A stretch of 64,000 nt of DNA from Microbacterium sp. AB. GTDB taxonomy: Bacteria > Actinomycetota > Actinomycetes > Actinomycetales > Microbacteriaceae. The notes below the pieces were generated by a model. That model saw only the letters and a program-made list of their open reading frames with translations. It was not told where the DNA came from and did no database searches. Within the stretch, counting starts at the first letter, position 1. Each line of letters opens with the position of its first letter. Below, one piece after another: positions 25,597 to 34,424 of the stretch. Both the position numbers and the translations under genes were made by a program. Location: assembly GCF_032878875.1 (NCBI RefSeq), contig NZ_CP118157.1, forward strand, positions 2,976,001 through 3,040,000, given 5' to 3'.

Positions 25597-27527
25597 GACC
25601 GCACCTCCCCGCTGCCCCCGAGGAGCGGTCGCCGCGCCCGGACCTGCTCCTCGTACTCGACGCGCGCGGCCTGCGTCGACGCGAGGGTCGACGTCTGCGC
25701 GACGGGCACGTCCCACCATCCGCCGCCGTCGGGCGCGTAGACGTGCGGATCGCTGTCGATGTGGATGAACGTGGCACGATCGGATGCCTTCGCCCGTGCG
25801 ATCGCCGCCCTCAGGTCGTCCACGGCCGATGCGCCGGGCGCGATCTCGATGGTGTCGATCCCGTAGCTGCGGGCGTTCAGCGCGAGGTCGACGGGCAGCA
25901 CCTCCTCGCCCTGGAAGTTGCGGGCGAGCGGATCGTAACGCCGGTACTTCGTGCCGAAGCGCTGCGATCCGACCGTCTCGGAGAGATGGCCGATCGAGGC
26001 GTAGCCGTGGTTCTGGACGAGCACGACGATGATCTTGATGCCCTCGGCGACGGCGGTCACGAGCTCGGTGTTGAGCATGAGGTAGGAGCCGTCGCCCACC
26101 ATGACGATGACGTCGCGGTCGGAGCCGTCCGCCACGGCGCCGCGTTTGACGCCGATGCCGCCCGCGATCTCGTAGCCCATGCAGGAGAAGGCGTACTCGA
26201 CGTGATAGCCGAGCGGATCACGCACCCGCCACAGCTTGTGCAGGTCGCCGGGGAGCGACCCGGCAGCCTGGACGATGACGTCCTCCGGCGCGCTCGCCTG
26301 CTGCACGGCGCCGATGATCTCGGGCTGGCCGGGGAGGTCGCGGCCGGACGGGGCGAGCGCAGCGTCGACCGTCGCGTCCCATTCCGCCTTCTCCCGCGCG
26401 ATCCGCGCGGCGTAGGACGGGTCCACGCGGAGGCCCTCCAGCGCCGCGGAGAGCTCGACGAGGGTCTCGCGCGCATCCGCGACGACGGGCAGCTGCGTGC
26501 CGTGCTTGTAGGCGTCGAACGCGGCGACGTTGACGTTGACGAACGTCACGTCGGGGTCTTGGAACGCCGTGCGGGACGCCGTGGTGAAGTCGCTGTACCG
26601 GGTTCCGATGCCGATCACGACGTCGGCCTCGGCCGCGAGCCGGTTGGCCGCGAGAGAGCCGGTCGCGCCCACCCCGCCGAGGTACTGCGGGTGGTCCCAG
26701 ACGAGCGCGCCGCCACCCGCCTGCGAGGTGCCGACGGGGATGCCCGTCGCCTCGACGAAGGCGCGGAGCTCCTCCTCGGCGCCGGAGTAGACGACGCCGC
26801 CGCCCGCCACGACGAGCGGTCGCCTCGCCCCGCGGATCGCCTGCACGGCGCGAGCGAGCGCATCGCGGTCGGGACGCGGACGGCGGATGCGCCATTCGCG
26901 CTGCTGCAGGAACTCCCGCGGGACGTCGAGCGCCTCGGCCTGCACGTCCTCCGGCAGGGCGATCGTCACGGCTCCCGTCTCGGCGGGGTCGGTGAGCACG
27001 CGCAGCGCGGCGAGCGCGATCGAGTACAGCTGCTCGGGGCGCTCTACGCGGTCGAAGAAGCGCGAGACGGGGCGGAACGCGTCGGTCACCTGGATGCCGG
27101 TGTCGTGCGGATGCTCGAGCTGCTGCAGCACGGGGTCGGCGACGCGTGTGGCGAAGGTGTCGCTCGGGAGCAGCAGTGCGGGGAGGCGGTTCGACGTCGC
27201 GACCGCGGCTCCCGTGAGCATGTTCGCGGCTCCCGGGCCGACCGAGGCCGTCGAGGCGAACGTGCCACGGCGACGGTGGATGCGCGCGTAGCCCACGGAC
27301 TGGTGGACCATGGCCTGCTCGTTGCGCGCCTGATAGTAGGGAAGCAGGTCGGGGTCGGCCTCGTTCAGCTGCCGCAGCGCCTGCCCGAGACCCGCGACGT
27401 TGCCGTGCCCGAAGATCCCGAACACTCCGGGGATCGTCCGCTCGCGGACATCGCCGTCCACGGTCCACTGCCTCGCCAGGAACTCGACGAGCGCCTGGCC
27501 CACGGTCATCCGCTGGGTGCCGCCCAT
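25593..27527 (-). CDS. iolD: 3D-(3,5/4)-trihydroxycyclohexane-1,2-dione acylhydrolase
   Basis: A 644-residue thiamine diphosphate enzyme that opens the inositol-derived ring to 5-deoxy-glucuronate. The N-terminal TPP domain contains PGVFGIFGHGNVAGLG and the YYQARNEQAMVHQSVGYAR stretch with the catalytic Glu. The C-terminal TPP/Mg2+ motif runs from VGDGSYLMLNTELVTA to QNHGYASIG. The length is that of IolD, longer than most acetolactate synthases. ATG 27527 was chosen because it has a GGAAGG site and gives the family N-terminus; the frame extends uselessly to 27605 inside iolB. It is part of the operon, coupled to iolE. Confidence 0.95.
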   Translation of the reverse strand: MGGTQRMTVGQALVEFLARQWTVDGDVRERTIPGVFGIFGHGNVAGLGQALRQLNEADPDLLPYYQARNEQAMVHQSVGYARIHRRRGTFASTASVGPGAANMLTGAAVATSNRLPALLLPSDTFATRVADPVLQQLEHPHDTGIQVTDAFRPVSRFFDRVERPEQLYSIALAALRVLTDPAETGAVTIALPEDVQAEALDVPREFLQQREWRIRRPRPDRDALARAVQAIRGARRPLVVAGGGVVYSGAEEELRAFVEATGIPVGTSQAGGGALVWDHPQYLGGVGATGSLAANRLAAEADVVIGIGTRYSDFTTASRTAFQDPDVTFVNVNVAAFDAYKHGTQLPVVADARETLVELSAALEGLRVDPSYAARIAREKAEWDATVDAALAPSGRDLPGQPEIIGAVQQASAPEDVIVQAAGSLPGDLHKLWRVRDPLGYHVEYAFSCMGYEIAGGIGVKRGAVADGSDRDVIVMVGDGSYLMLNTELVTAVAEGIKIIVVLVQNHGYASIGHLSETVGSQRFGTKYRRYDPLARNFQGEEVLPVDLALNARSYGIDTIEIAPGASAVDDLRAAIARAKASDRATFIHIDSDPHVYAPDGGGWWDVPVAQTSTLASTQAARVEYEEQVRARRPLLGGSGEVRS

Positions 27528-27531
27528 GGGA

Positions 27532-28434
27532 TCAGCCTTCCTTGTTCTCGTACGGGAGGCGGGTGTCGAGCTCCTGCCCCTCCCAGGTCTCGCGCACCCA
27601 GGCATGGCCGGGGTCGTCGCTGATGAGCCACACGCGCTCCGCGTCGGGCCCCGCCATGACGTTGAGGTAGTAGAGGTCGTACCCGGGCGGGGCCACGGCG
27701 GGGCCGTGATAGCCGTAGGGCACGAGGGCGACGTCGCCGGTCCGCACCCGCGCGTCGATGTCGATGCTCCCGGCGGGCGAGGAGTACGTGCTGAACAGCC
27801 CGAACGACGCCTCGGAGGTGCCGCTCTCGCCGCCGACGCGCGAGGGAGCCGTCTCGAAGTAGTAGATCTCCTCGAGGCGCGACTCGCGTCCCGGCTCCTG
27901 CTCGTCGTGCTTGTGCGGCGGATACGACGACCAGTTCTCGGCCGGCGTGATGACCTCGCACACGATGAACCGTGCCGCGTCGAGCGCCTGCGGGGTGCCG
28001 AAGTTGTGCACCTGACGGCTGGACGCGCCGGCTCCCCGGAGCTCGACGGGGATGTCGGACGCCGGGATCCTCCGCGTCGGGAAGACCTCGTCCGTGGGCG
28101 AGCTCGCCACCGCCACGCGCCCCGAGCCCGTCAGCACGCCCGTGGCCGCGGCCGAGAGGTAGAGGACGTCCGTCGGCCCGTCGAACACCGAGGGCCGCCC
28201 CGCGAGCTCGACCTCGTCGTCCGCCCCGCCCTCGCTCACCCGCACCGCGAACGAGCCGGCGAGCGGGACGACGAGCTTCTCCGTCCCGCTCTCGAGCGCG
28301 AGCTCCTGGCCGGCCTCGATCCGCGCGACGCGCAGGCCCGTGTGCTCCCAGCCGTCGATCGTCCCGTCGACGACGGTCTCCCATCCGTCGCGGGCGAGTG
28401 CGCCCCGGGGATGGAACCATCGCTGATCCGTCAT
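27532..28434 (-). CDS. iolB: 5-Deoxy-glucuronate isomerase
   Basis: A 300-residue bicupin that isomerises 5-deoxy-glucuronate to 2-deoxy-5-keto-gluconate. Two cupin halves are visible. The metal-binding signature SYPPHKHDE with the following EEIYYFE supplies the His, His and Glu ligands, and a later VPYGYHGPAVAPPGYDLYYLNVMAGP segment completes the second half. The length matches the family. It lies between iolA and iolD with four bases to the iolD start, so the genes are cotranscribed. There is little doubt about function, given the motifs and the operon. Confidence 0.94.
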   Translation of the reverse strand: MTDQRWFHPRGALARDGWETVVDGTIDGWEHTGLRVARIEAGQELALESGTEKLVVPLAGSFAVRVSEGGADDEVELAGRPSVFDGPTDVLYLSAAATGVLTGSGRVAVASSPTDEVFPTRRIPASDIPVELRGAGASSRQVHNFGTPQALDAARFIVCEVITPAENWSSYPPHKHDEQEPGRESRLEEIYYFETAPSRVGGESGTSEASFGLFSTYSSPAGSIDIDARVRTGDVALVPYGYHGPAVAPPGYDLYYLNVMAGPDAERVWLISDDPGHAWVRETWEGQELDTRLPYENKEG

Positions 28435-28494
28435 GTCCGTTCTCCTTCGAACCTCCCGGCGGCCGCCGCTCTCTCACGGCGGCCGGCGGGGCGC

Positions 28495-30018
28495 TCAGTC
28501 GTTCTGCGGGAAGCCGAGGTCGATGCCGCCGTGCGTCGCCGGGTCGAGCCACCGGCTCGTGACGGCCTTCTCCCGCGTGAAGAAGTCGAAGCCGTGCACG
28601 CCGTAGGCCTTCGCGTCGCCGAACAGCGACGCCTTCCATCCGCCGAACGAGTGGTACGCGACCGGCACCGGGATCGGCACGTTGATGCCGATCATCCCGA
28701 CCTGGATCTCGTGCTGGAACCGCCGGGCGGCGCCGCCGTCGTTCGTGAAGATCGCCGTGCCGTTGCCGAAGGCGCCGGAGTTGATGAGGTCGACGCCCTC
28801 CTGGAACGTCTTCACCCGCACGATCTCGAGGACGGGACCGAAGATCTCCTCCCGGTACGCCCGCGACGTCGTCGGCACGTTGTCGATGAGCGTGGGGCCG
28901 AAGAAGAACCCGTCCTCCCGCCCCTCGACCGAGAAGGCGCGGCCGTCGACGACGATCGTCGCCCCGTCCGCCTCGGCGATGTCCACGTAGCCCGACACCT
29001 TCTCCCTGTGCTGCGCCGTGATGAGCGGCCCCATGTCGGGCTCCACGCCGTCGGCGCCGGCGCCGTCGCCGATGCGCAGCCTCCCGATGCGCTCGGTGAT
29101 CTTCGCGATCAGCTCGTCGGCGACGGGCTCGACCGCCAGGACGACGGAGATCGCCATGCAGCGCTCGCCCGCCGCGCCGTATCCGGCGTTGACCGCCTGG
29201 TCTGCGACGAGGTCGAGATCGGCGTCCGGCAGCACGAGCATGTGGTTCTTCGCCCCGCCCAGCGCCTGCACGCGCTTGCCGTTCTTCGACGCCGTCTCGT
29301 AGATGTACTGCGCGATCGGCGTCGAGCCGACGAACGACACCGACTGCACGACGGGGTCGGTCAGCAGACCGTCGACCGCGAGCTTGTCGCCCTGGAGCAC
29401 CGTGAACACGCCGTCGGGGAGCCCGGCCTCCCGCCACAGCCGCGCGAGCCAGAGCGCCGCCGACGGGTCCTTCTCGCTCGGCTTCAGCACGACGCTGTTG
29501 CCCGCGGCGATCGCGACGGGGAAGAACCACAGCGGCACCATCGCGGGGAAGTTGAACGGGCTGACGATGCCCACCACGCCCAGGGGCTGCTTGATGGAGT
29601 AGACGTCGATGCCCGTGGAGACGTTCTCGCTGTACGCTCCCTTGACGAGGTGCGGGAAGCCCGTCGCCAGCTCGACGACCTCCTGTCCGCGAAGGATCTC
29701 GCCGACCGCGTCGGAGAGGACCTTGCCGTGCTCGGCCGTGATGATCTCGGCGAGCTCGCGCTTGCGGGCGTTCAGCAGCTCGCGGAACGTGAACAGCACC
29801 GCCTGGCGCTTCGCGATCGAGTAGCGGCTCCACACCTCGAAGCCGCGCTGGGCGGAGGCGATCGCCTCGTCGATCTCGGCCTGGTCGGCGAGCGCGACGT
29901 GGGCCGTCACCTCGCCCGTGGCGGGGTTGTGGACGGGTGCCGTCCGGCCGCTCGTCGAGGCGCGGTGCGCTCCGTCGATCCAGTGCCCGATGACCGTGGT
30001 CTCCGTGATGGTGCTCAT
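28495..30018 (-). CDS. iolA: CoA-acylating methylmalonate-semialdehyde dehydrogenase
   Basis: A 507-residue aldehyde dehydrogenase (MmsA/IolA class). It oxidises malonate semialdehyde or methylmalonate semialdehyde with NAD+ and CoA to acetyl-CoA or propionyl-CoA, the last step of inositol breakdown. It shows SPFNFPAMVPLWFFPVAIAAGN, the cofactor motif SFVGSTPIAQYIYE, and the active-site Cys at about residue 287 in AAGERCMAISVVL, which is the MmsA form (Arg-Cys-Met) rather than the common GQxC. ATG 30018 has a GAAGGGCG site and overlaps the stop of the TIM-barrel gene upstream (ATGA). Confidence 0.95.
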   Translation of the reverse strand: MSTITETTVIGHWIDGAHRASTSGRTAPVHNPATGEVTAHVALADQAEIDEAIASAQRGFEVWSRYSIAKRQAVLFTFRELLNARKRELAEIITAEHGKVLSDAVGEILRGQEVVELATGFPHLVKGAYSENVSTGIDVYSIKQPLGVVGIVSPFNFPAMVPLWFFPVAIAAGNSVVLKPSEKDPSAALWLARLWREAGLPDGVFTVLQGDKLAVDGLLTDPVVQSVSFVGSTPIAQYIYETASKNGKRVQALGGAKNHMLVLPDADLDLVADQAVNAGYGAAGERCMAISVVLAVEPVADELIAKITERIGRLRIGDGAGADGVEPDMGPLITAQHREKVSGYVDIAEADGATIVVDGRAFSVEGREDGFFFGPTLIDNVPTTSRAYREEIFGPVLEIVRVKTFQEGVDLINSGAFGNGTAIFTNDGGAARRFQHEIQVGMIGINVPIPVPVAYHSFGGWKASLFGDAKAYGVHGFDFFTREKAVTSRWLDPATHGGIDLGFPQND

Positions 30019-30956
30019 GAAATTCGCCCTTCGGTGATGGTGGGGATGCGCCGGACGGCGGCAGGGAGCTCGCGATGCACGAGCCGCGCGGCCGTGTCGA
30101 CGGCCGCGGCGACGTCGCCGTCGGGCGGGTAGAGGAGTGTGCGGCCGACGGTGAGACCGCGGACGCCCGGAAGCGCGAGCGCGTCCTCCCAGGCGGCGAA
30201 CGTCTCGTCCGGGTCCGCACCCGAGTCGCCGCCCAGCAGGAGCGTCGGCAGGGTGGTGGCGGCCAGAACGCGCTCCATGTCGGCCACGACGGGGAGCTTC
30301 ATCCACGTGTAGGCGCTGTCGGCCCCGAGCCCGGAGGCGATGGCGGTCGACAGGATGACGGCGTCCGTCGAGAGGTCGTTGACGATGCGGCCGTCGCGCC
30401 ACTCGCTCATGAACGGCTCGAGCATGATGGGAAGCCGTGCCGCCGCGGCCTGGTCGACGGCCCTGGCCGTCGCCTCGAGCGTCGAGACGGTCGCCGGGTC
30501 CGCGAGGTTCACCCGCACGAGCGTCTTGGCGAAGTCGAGGCCCTTCGCCGCCAGCGTCGGCACGTCGTAGCCCGTGTAGCGGTCGTCCATCTCGAACGCC
30601 GCCCCGCGCAGCCCGCCGCGGTTCATCGAGCCGACGACGACCTTGCCGTCGAGCAGGCCGAGCGCCGCGAGGTCGTCGACGATGTCGGGGGTCCCCAGCA
30701 CCCCGTCGACGCCGGGATGGCCCAAGGCGACGGCGAGGCGTTCGAGGAGCAGATAGCGGTCGGCCATCGCTGTGGGATCGGAGCCGACGGCGAGCGCGCC
30801 GCGGGCCGGGTGGTCGGCGGCGATGATGAAGAGGCGGCCGTCGCCCTGCAGCACGTCGCGGCGACGCCTCGTGGCGAGCGCCGTGCCGATCGCGTCGGGT
30901 CGATGCGCCCGGATGTCACGGAGCCGTTCGAAGTCCGCAGACGTCAGTTCGGTCAT
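30015..30956 (-). CDS. Cgl0158-family TIM-barrel protein, candidate aldolase of the inositol pathway
   Basis: A 313-residue (beta/alpha)8 barrel of the family known from Corynebacterium Cgl0158 (cg0198), which also lies between iolC and iolA. Class I aldolase-like parts are LFIIAADHPARGAL near residue 43-56, FAKTLVRVNLADPATV with a possible Schiff-base Lys, LPIMLEPFMSEWR and TWMKLPVV. The pathway needs an aldolase (IolJ role) to split 2-deoxy-5-keto-gluconate 6-phosphate into dihydroxyacetone phosphate and malonate semialdehyde, and no other candidate is in the cluster. That role is inferred from position. The start at 30956 is two bases after the iolC stop. Confidence 0.8.
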   Translation of the reverse strand: MTELTSADFERLRDIRAHRPDAIGTALATRRRRDVLQGDGRLFIIAADHPARGALAVGSDPTAMADRYLLLERLAVALGHPGVDGVLGTPDIVDDLAALGLLDGKVVVGSMNRGGLRGAAFEMDDRYTGYDVPTLAAKGLDFAKTLVRVNLADPATVSTLEATARAVDQAAAARLPIMLEPFMSEWRDGRIVNDLSTDAVILSTAIASGLGADSAYTWMKLPVVADMERVLAATTLPTLLLGGDSGADPDETFAAWEDALALPGVRGLTVGRTLLYPPDGDVAAAVDTAARLVHRELPAAVRRIPTITEGRIS

Positions 30957-30957
30957 G

Positions 30958-31902
30958 TCATGCCCCCTGAAGGATGTTCTCGACCTCGTCGGCCGTGGGC
31001 ATCGCCGTCGAGCACTCGCGGCGTGAGGCGACGACGGCGCCCGCCACGTTCGCGAAGCGGAGGGTGCGCTCGAGGCCCCAGCCCTCGAGGAGGCCGTGGC
31101 ACAGCGCGCCGCCGAACGCATCGCCGGCGCCGAGCCCGTTGACGACGTCGACGGCGTGCACCGGCACCTCGACGACCTCGTCCCGTGTCTTCGCGAGCAC
31201 GCCGCGCGGACCCTGCTTGACGATGGCGAGCTCGACGCCGCGTTCGAGGAGCGCGTCGGCGGCGCGCTGCGGCTCGCCCTCCCCCACCGCCACGAGGCAC
31301 TCCTCGCGGTTGCCGACGGCGACGGTGACGTGATCCAGCACGCGGGAGATCTGCTCGGTGGCCTCGGACGGCTCCGCCCAGAACATCGGCCGGTAGTCGA
31401 GATCGAGGATCGTGTGCCGCGCGCGACCGCGCGCGGCGAGGGCGACGTGGTGTGCCTCGCGGCTCGGCTCCTCGCTCAGGCCCGTCGTCGTGAGCCAGAG
31501 GATCCGTGCCGCCCGCACGGCGTCGAGGTCGAGCTGCGCGACGTCGACGTTCATGTCGGGAGCCTTCGGCTCGCGGTAGAAGTAGAGCGGGAAGTCGTCC
31601 GGCGGGAAGATCTCGCAGAACGTCACGGGAGTGTTGAGCACCGGATCCGTCGCGACGTGCCGGTCGTCGACGCCGAGGCGGGCGAGCTCGCCGAGGAGGT
31701 AGCGTCCGAACGGGTCGTCGCCCACGCGGGAGACGAGCGCCGGGTCGTGGCCGTAGCGGGCCACGGCGACCGTCACGTTGGCAGCCGTTCCGCCGAGGTA
31801 CTTGCCGAACGTCTCGACCTTCTCGAGGCCGACACCGTCCTGGAGGGGATAGATGTCGACGCCGAGGCGGCCGATGGCGAGAACGTCGGGTGAGTGGCTC
31901 AT
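30958..31902 (-). CDS. iolC: 5-Dehydro-2-deoxygluconokinase
   Basis: A 314-residue PfkB/ribokinase-family enzyme that phosphorylates 2-deoxy-5-keto-gluconate at C6. It shows the N-terminal substrate motif YLGGTAANVTVAVARYG and the C-terminal ATP and catalytic motif VNGLGAGDAFGGAL with the catalytic Asp near residue 260. IolC-specific features include RLGVDIYPLQDGVGLE and the PLYFYREPKAPDMN stretch. It is the first gene of the long minus-strand operon. IolR-like boxes lie 50 and 75 bases upstream. GGAG precedes ATG 31902. Confidence 0.94.
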   Translation of the reverse strand: MSHSPDVLAIGRLGVDIYPLQDGVGLEKVETFGKYLGGTAANVTVAVARYGHDPALVSRVGDDPFGRYLLGELARLGVDDRHVATDPVLNTPVTFCEIFPPDDFPLYFYREPKAPDMNVDVAQLDLDAVRAARILWLTTTGLSEEPSREAHHVALAARGRARHTILDLDYRPMFWAEPSEATEQISRVLDHVTVAVGNREECLVAVGEGEPQRAADALLERGVELAIVKQGPRGVLAKTRDEVVEVPVHAVDVVNGLGAGDAFGGALCHGLLEGWGLERTLRFANVAGAVVASRRECSTAMPTADEVENILQGA

Positions 31903-31951
31903 CGTCGTACTCCGTTGTCCTGATGGGGCGGCACCGCCCGGGCGCCTTGGT

Positions 31952-31963
31952 ATGTCCTGACAA
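31952..31963 (-). promoter_or_regulatory. IolR-like operator before iolC
   Basis: ATGTCCTGACAA, 50 bases before the iolC start, with TGTCCTGACA identical to the iolT site. A partial second copy, ATGTCCTG, lies at 31977-31984, 25 bases further upstream. Confidence 0.7.
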
Positions 31964-32021
31964 TATCACAAGCTCGATGTCCTGCAAGAGCGCGCCATCC
32001 GCCGACAATGCCTCGCACGGG

Positions 32022-32040
32022 TAATGTTGTCGCGACATTA
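32022..32040. promoter_or_regulatory. Palindrome before iolR, probable autoregulatory site
   Basis: TAATGT and ACATTA arms around TGTCGCG, with an inner perfect TGTCGCGACA. It lies 36 bases before the iolR ATG and fits a variant of the same GntR site. Confidence 0.55.
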
Positions 32041-32075
32041 GGTCGAGCCCCTCGGCCCCTCGAAGGAGTGCAGCG

Positions 32076-32837
32076 ATGGCAGCCGATCAGGCGGTGTGGC
32101 CCGACGACCTGTTCGCCGACCTGGACCGGACAGGACCGGTGCCCCTCTACTTCCAGGTCTCGAGCCGGCTCGAAGCCGCCATCCGCTCGGGCGACATTCC
32201 GCCCGGCGCCCGACTGGAGAACGAGATCGCGATAGGCCACCGCCTCGGCCTCTCGCGCCCGACCGTGCGCCGCGCCATCCAGGAGGTCGTCGACAAGGGC
32301 CTGCTCGTCCGACGGCGCGGGATCGGCACCCAGGTCGTGCAGGGCCAGGTGACACGCCAGGTGGAGCTGACGAGCCTCTACGAAGACCTCCAGAACGCAC
32401 AGCACGACCCTGCGACGCGCGTGCTCACACACGAGACGCGCACCGTCCCCGCCGACGTCGCCGACCAGCTGGGCGTCTCGACGGGGAGCGACGTGCTGTA
32501 CCTGAGGCGCCAGCGCAGCAGCGACGGAGTGCCCGTCGCACTGCTGGAGAACTGGCTCCCCGCGGATTTCTCGGACATCCCCCGCGAACAGCTCGAGCAG
32601 CAGGGCCTGTACCAGATCCTGCGATCGCGGGGAGTGGCCATCCGCGTCGCGAAGCAGCGCATCGGAGCACGGCGCGAGCACGGCGACGAGGCCGAGCTTC
32701 TCGACATCGAGCGGGGCGGACCCCTGCTCACGATGGAACGCGTCGCCTACGACGCCTCCGGCCACGCCGTCGAGTTCGGCCGGCACTGCTACCGCCCCGA
32801 CATGTACAGCTTCGAGACGACGCTCGTCGCGAAGTAG
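32076..32837 (+). CDS. iolR: GntR-family regulator of the inositol genes (IolR-like)
   Basis: A 253-residue HutC-subfamily repressor. The winged helix-turn-helix covers about residues 25-90 (VPLYFQVSSRLEAAIRSGDIPPGARLENEIAIGHRLGLSRPTVRRAIQEVVDKGLLVRRRG). A UTRA effector domain follows (about 105-245), with LYLRRQRSSDGVPVALLENWLP and MERVAYDASGHAVEFGRH. It is divergent from iolC, as iolR is in Corynebacterium. A GAAGGAG site precedes ATG 32076. Palindromes with ATGTC/GACAT halves lie before iolC, itself, the next gene and the transporter. An inositol-related ligand is expected but not shown. Confidence 0.88.
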   Translation: MAADQAVWPDDLFADLDRTGPVPLYFQVSSRLEAAIRSGDIPPGARLENEIAIGHRLGLSRPTVRRAIQEVVDKGLLVRRRGIGTQVVQGQVTRQVELTSLYEDLQNAQHDPATRVLTHETRTVPADVADQLGVSTGSDVLYLRRQRSSDGVPVALLENWLPADFSDIPREQLEQQGLYQILRSRGVAIRVAKQRIGARREHGDEAELLDIERGGPLLTMERVAYDASGHAVEFGRHCYRPDMYSFETTLVAK

Positions 32838-32902
32838 GGTCTCCCCAGGTCAGCGAGAGTCCATCTGCGCCGCGTTGACGAAGGCGTGCACGCATCCTAT
32901 GT

Positions 32903-32914
32903 TTGACAGGACAT
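32903..32914 (+). promoter_or_regulatory. IolR-like operator before the extra dehydrogenase
   Basis: TTGACAGGACAT, the reverse complement of ATGTCCTGTCAA, one base different from the iolC site, 48 bases before the ATG at 32963. Confidence 0.6.
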
Positions 32915-32962
32915 TAGATCTTTCGGCGTGCGCCGCCGCACGCCCGCTTCGAAGGAGAAGTC

Positions 32963-34129
32963 ATGGCTGATCGCGTGGGCGTCGGGCTCGTCTCGGTCGG
33001 GTGGATGGGGCGCCTGCACTCGCGCGCCTACCTCGCGGCTCGGCACCATTTCCCCGAGCTGCCGCTCCGGCCCGAGCTGGTCGTCGCGGCCGATCCGGAC
33101 GCGGGTGGGCGTGCCTACGCCACCGACGTGCTCGGATACGGGGAGGCCGTCGCCGACCACCGCGATCTCATCGGACGAGACGACGTCGACGTCGTCTCGA
33201 TCTGCTCGCCGAACTTCCTGCACCGCGAGATCGCGCTCGCCGCCATCGCGGCGGGGAAGCCGTTCTGGATCGAGAAGCCGATGGGACGCGGCGCGACGGA
33301 GTCCGGCGAGATCGCCCGGGCCGCGGCCGAGCGCGGCATCGTCAACGCCGTGGGCTTCAACTACCGTCATGCGCCCGCCGTGGCGAAGGCGCGCGAGCTC
33401 GTGCACGCCGGAGCGCTCGGACGGATCACGAACGTGCGGGTCTCACTCCTCGCGGACTATTCGTCCGACCCGGCCGGCGCACTCACCTGGCGGTTCCGAC
33501 GAGACAGGGCGGTCTCCGGGGTGCTCGGCGATCTGCTCTCGCACGGCGTCGACCTCGTGCAGCACGTCGTGGGGCGCATCGCGCGAGTCTCCGCGCTCAC
33601 CGAGACCTTCATCCGCGAGAGGCCCCTGCCCGCCGCCGGAGCCGCGAGCCACTTCTCGAGGGGGAACGAGGGAGGTCCCGCCGGCACCGTCGAGAACGAG
33701 GACTACGCAGCCGTCCTCGCCCGCCTCGACGACGGCGTCGCCGCCGTGCTGGAGTCGAGCCGCGTGGCGATCGGCCCGCGTGCCGAGTACGGGCTCGAGG
33801 TGTACGGCACGAAGGGGTCTCTCCGATGGGACTTCCAGCGGATGAACGAGCTTCGGCTCGCCGACGACGCCTCCGGATATCGGACGATCATGGCCGGCCC
33901 CGGCTTCGGCCACTTCGAACGCTTCCAGCCGGGCGCGGGGACGAGCATGGGCTTCGACGACCTCAAGACGATCGAGGCGGCGCAGTTCCTCGCGTCCGTC
34001 GCCGAGGGCCGCCAGCTCGCGCCGTCCGCCGCCGACGCGTGGAGCGCCGCATCCGTCGTCGACGCCGCGCTCGAGAGCGCCGCTTCCGGACGATGGATCG
34101 ACATCCGGGCCCTCGAGCCCGACGCCTGA
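32963..34129 (+). CDS. Gfo/Idh/MocA family oxidoreductase, inositol-regulon candidate
   Basis: A 388-residue NAD-dependent dehydrogenase. It has the variant Rossmann start GLVSVGWMGRLHSRAYLA, the active-site stretch KPFWIEKPMGRGATESGEI, NAVGFNYRHAPAV, and the substrate segment SGVLGDLLSHGVDLVQHVVG with the His-Gly-Val-Asp catalytic pattern. GAAGGAG precedes ATG 32963. It follows iolR on the same strand but has its own IolR-like box, so it is probably a separate unit of the regulon. It may handle an inositol isomer or a keto-inositol, as OxiA/IolW-type enzymes do in Corynebacterium; this is inference. Confidence 0.88.
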   Translation: MADRVGVGLVSVGWMGRLHSRAYLAARHHFPELPLRPELVVAADPDAGGRAYATDVLGYGEAVADHRDLIGRDDVDVVSICSPNFLHREIALAAIAAGKPFWIEKPMGRGATESGEIARAAAERGIVNAVGFNYRHAPAVAKARELVHAGALGRITNVRVSLLADYSSDPAGALTWRFRRDRAVSGVLGDLLSHGVDLVQHVVGRIARVSALTETFIRERPLPAAGAASHFSRGNEGGPAGTVENEDYAAVLARLDDGVAAVLESSRVAIGPRAEYGLEVYGTKGSLRWDFQRMNELRLADDASGYRTIMAGPGFGHFERFQPGAGTSMGFDDLKTIEAAQFLASVAEGRQLAPSAADAWSAASVVDAALESAASGRWIDIRALEPDA

Positions 34130-34171
34130 GCCCGGCACCCGCCATCCATCGCCGGCGAGAATCCGGTCCGT

Positions 34172-34231
34172 CGGCGAGAAGTCATCCGGCGCACGCGTTC
34201 TCGCCGGCCGGATGGGTTCTCGCGGGAGAGA
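34172..34231. repeat. GC-rich hairpin repeat, copy 1
   Basis: About 60 bases. GGCGAGAA pairs with TTCTCGCC, and a CTCGCGGGAGAG hairpin ends the unit. The last 35 bases match copy 2 almost exactly. Confidence 0.6.
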
Positions 34232-34365
34232 CGCTGCGCGATGTCGGAGGCGGCATCCGTCTGCGCCCTCCCCCGGACCGCGACGGACGCCGCCTCACCG
34301 CACCGTCCGGCGCCGCACCGCCCCCTCGGAGTCGCCCTCGACGCGCAGCGACAATCCGACTGCCC

Positions 34366-34424
34366 CGCGAGAACGCCGGCGTCGTGCGGACTCTCGCCGG
34401 CCGGATGGATACTCGCGGGAGAGA
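34366..34424. repeat. GC-rich hairpin repeat, copy 2
   Basis: About 59 bases in the same orientation as copy 1. The shared core CTCGCCGGCCGGATGG is identical, with CTCGCGGGAGAGA following. Confidence 0.6.

Noticed and set aside
22009..25740. 1243-residue plus-strand frame over the iol genes
   Set aside because: Shadow of iolT, iolG and iolE; composition is low-complexity Arg, Asp, Glu and His.
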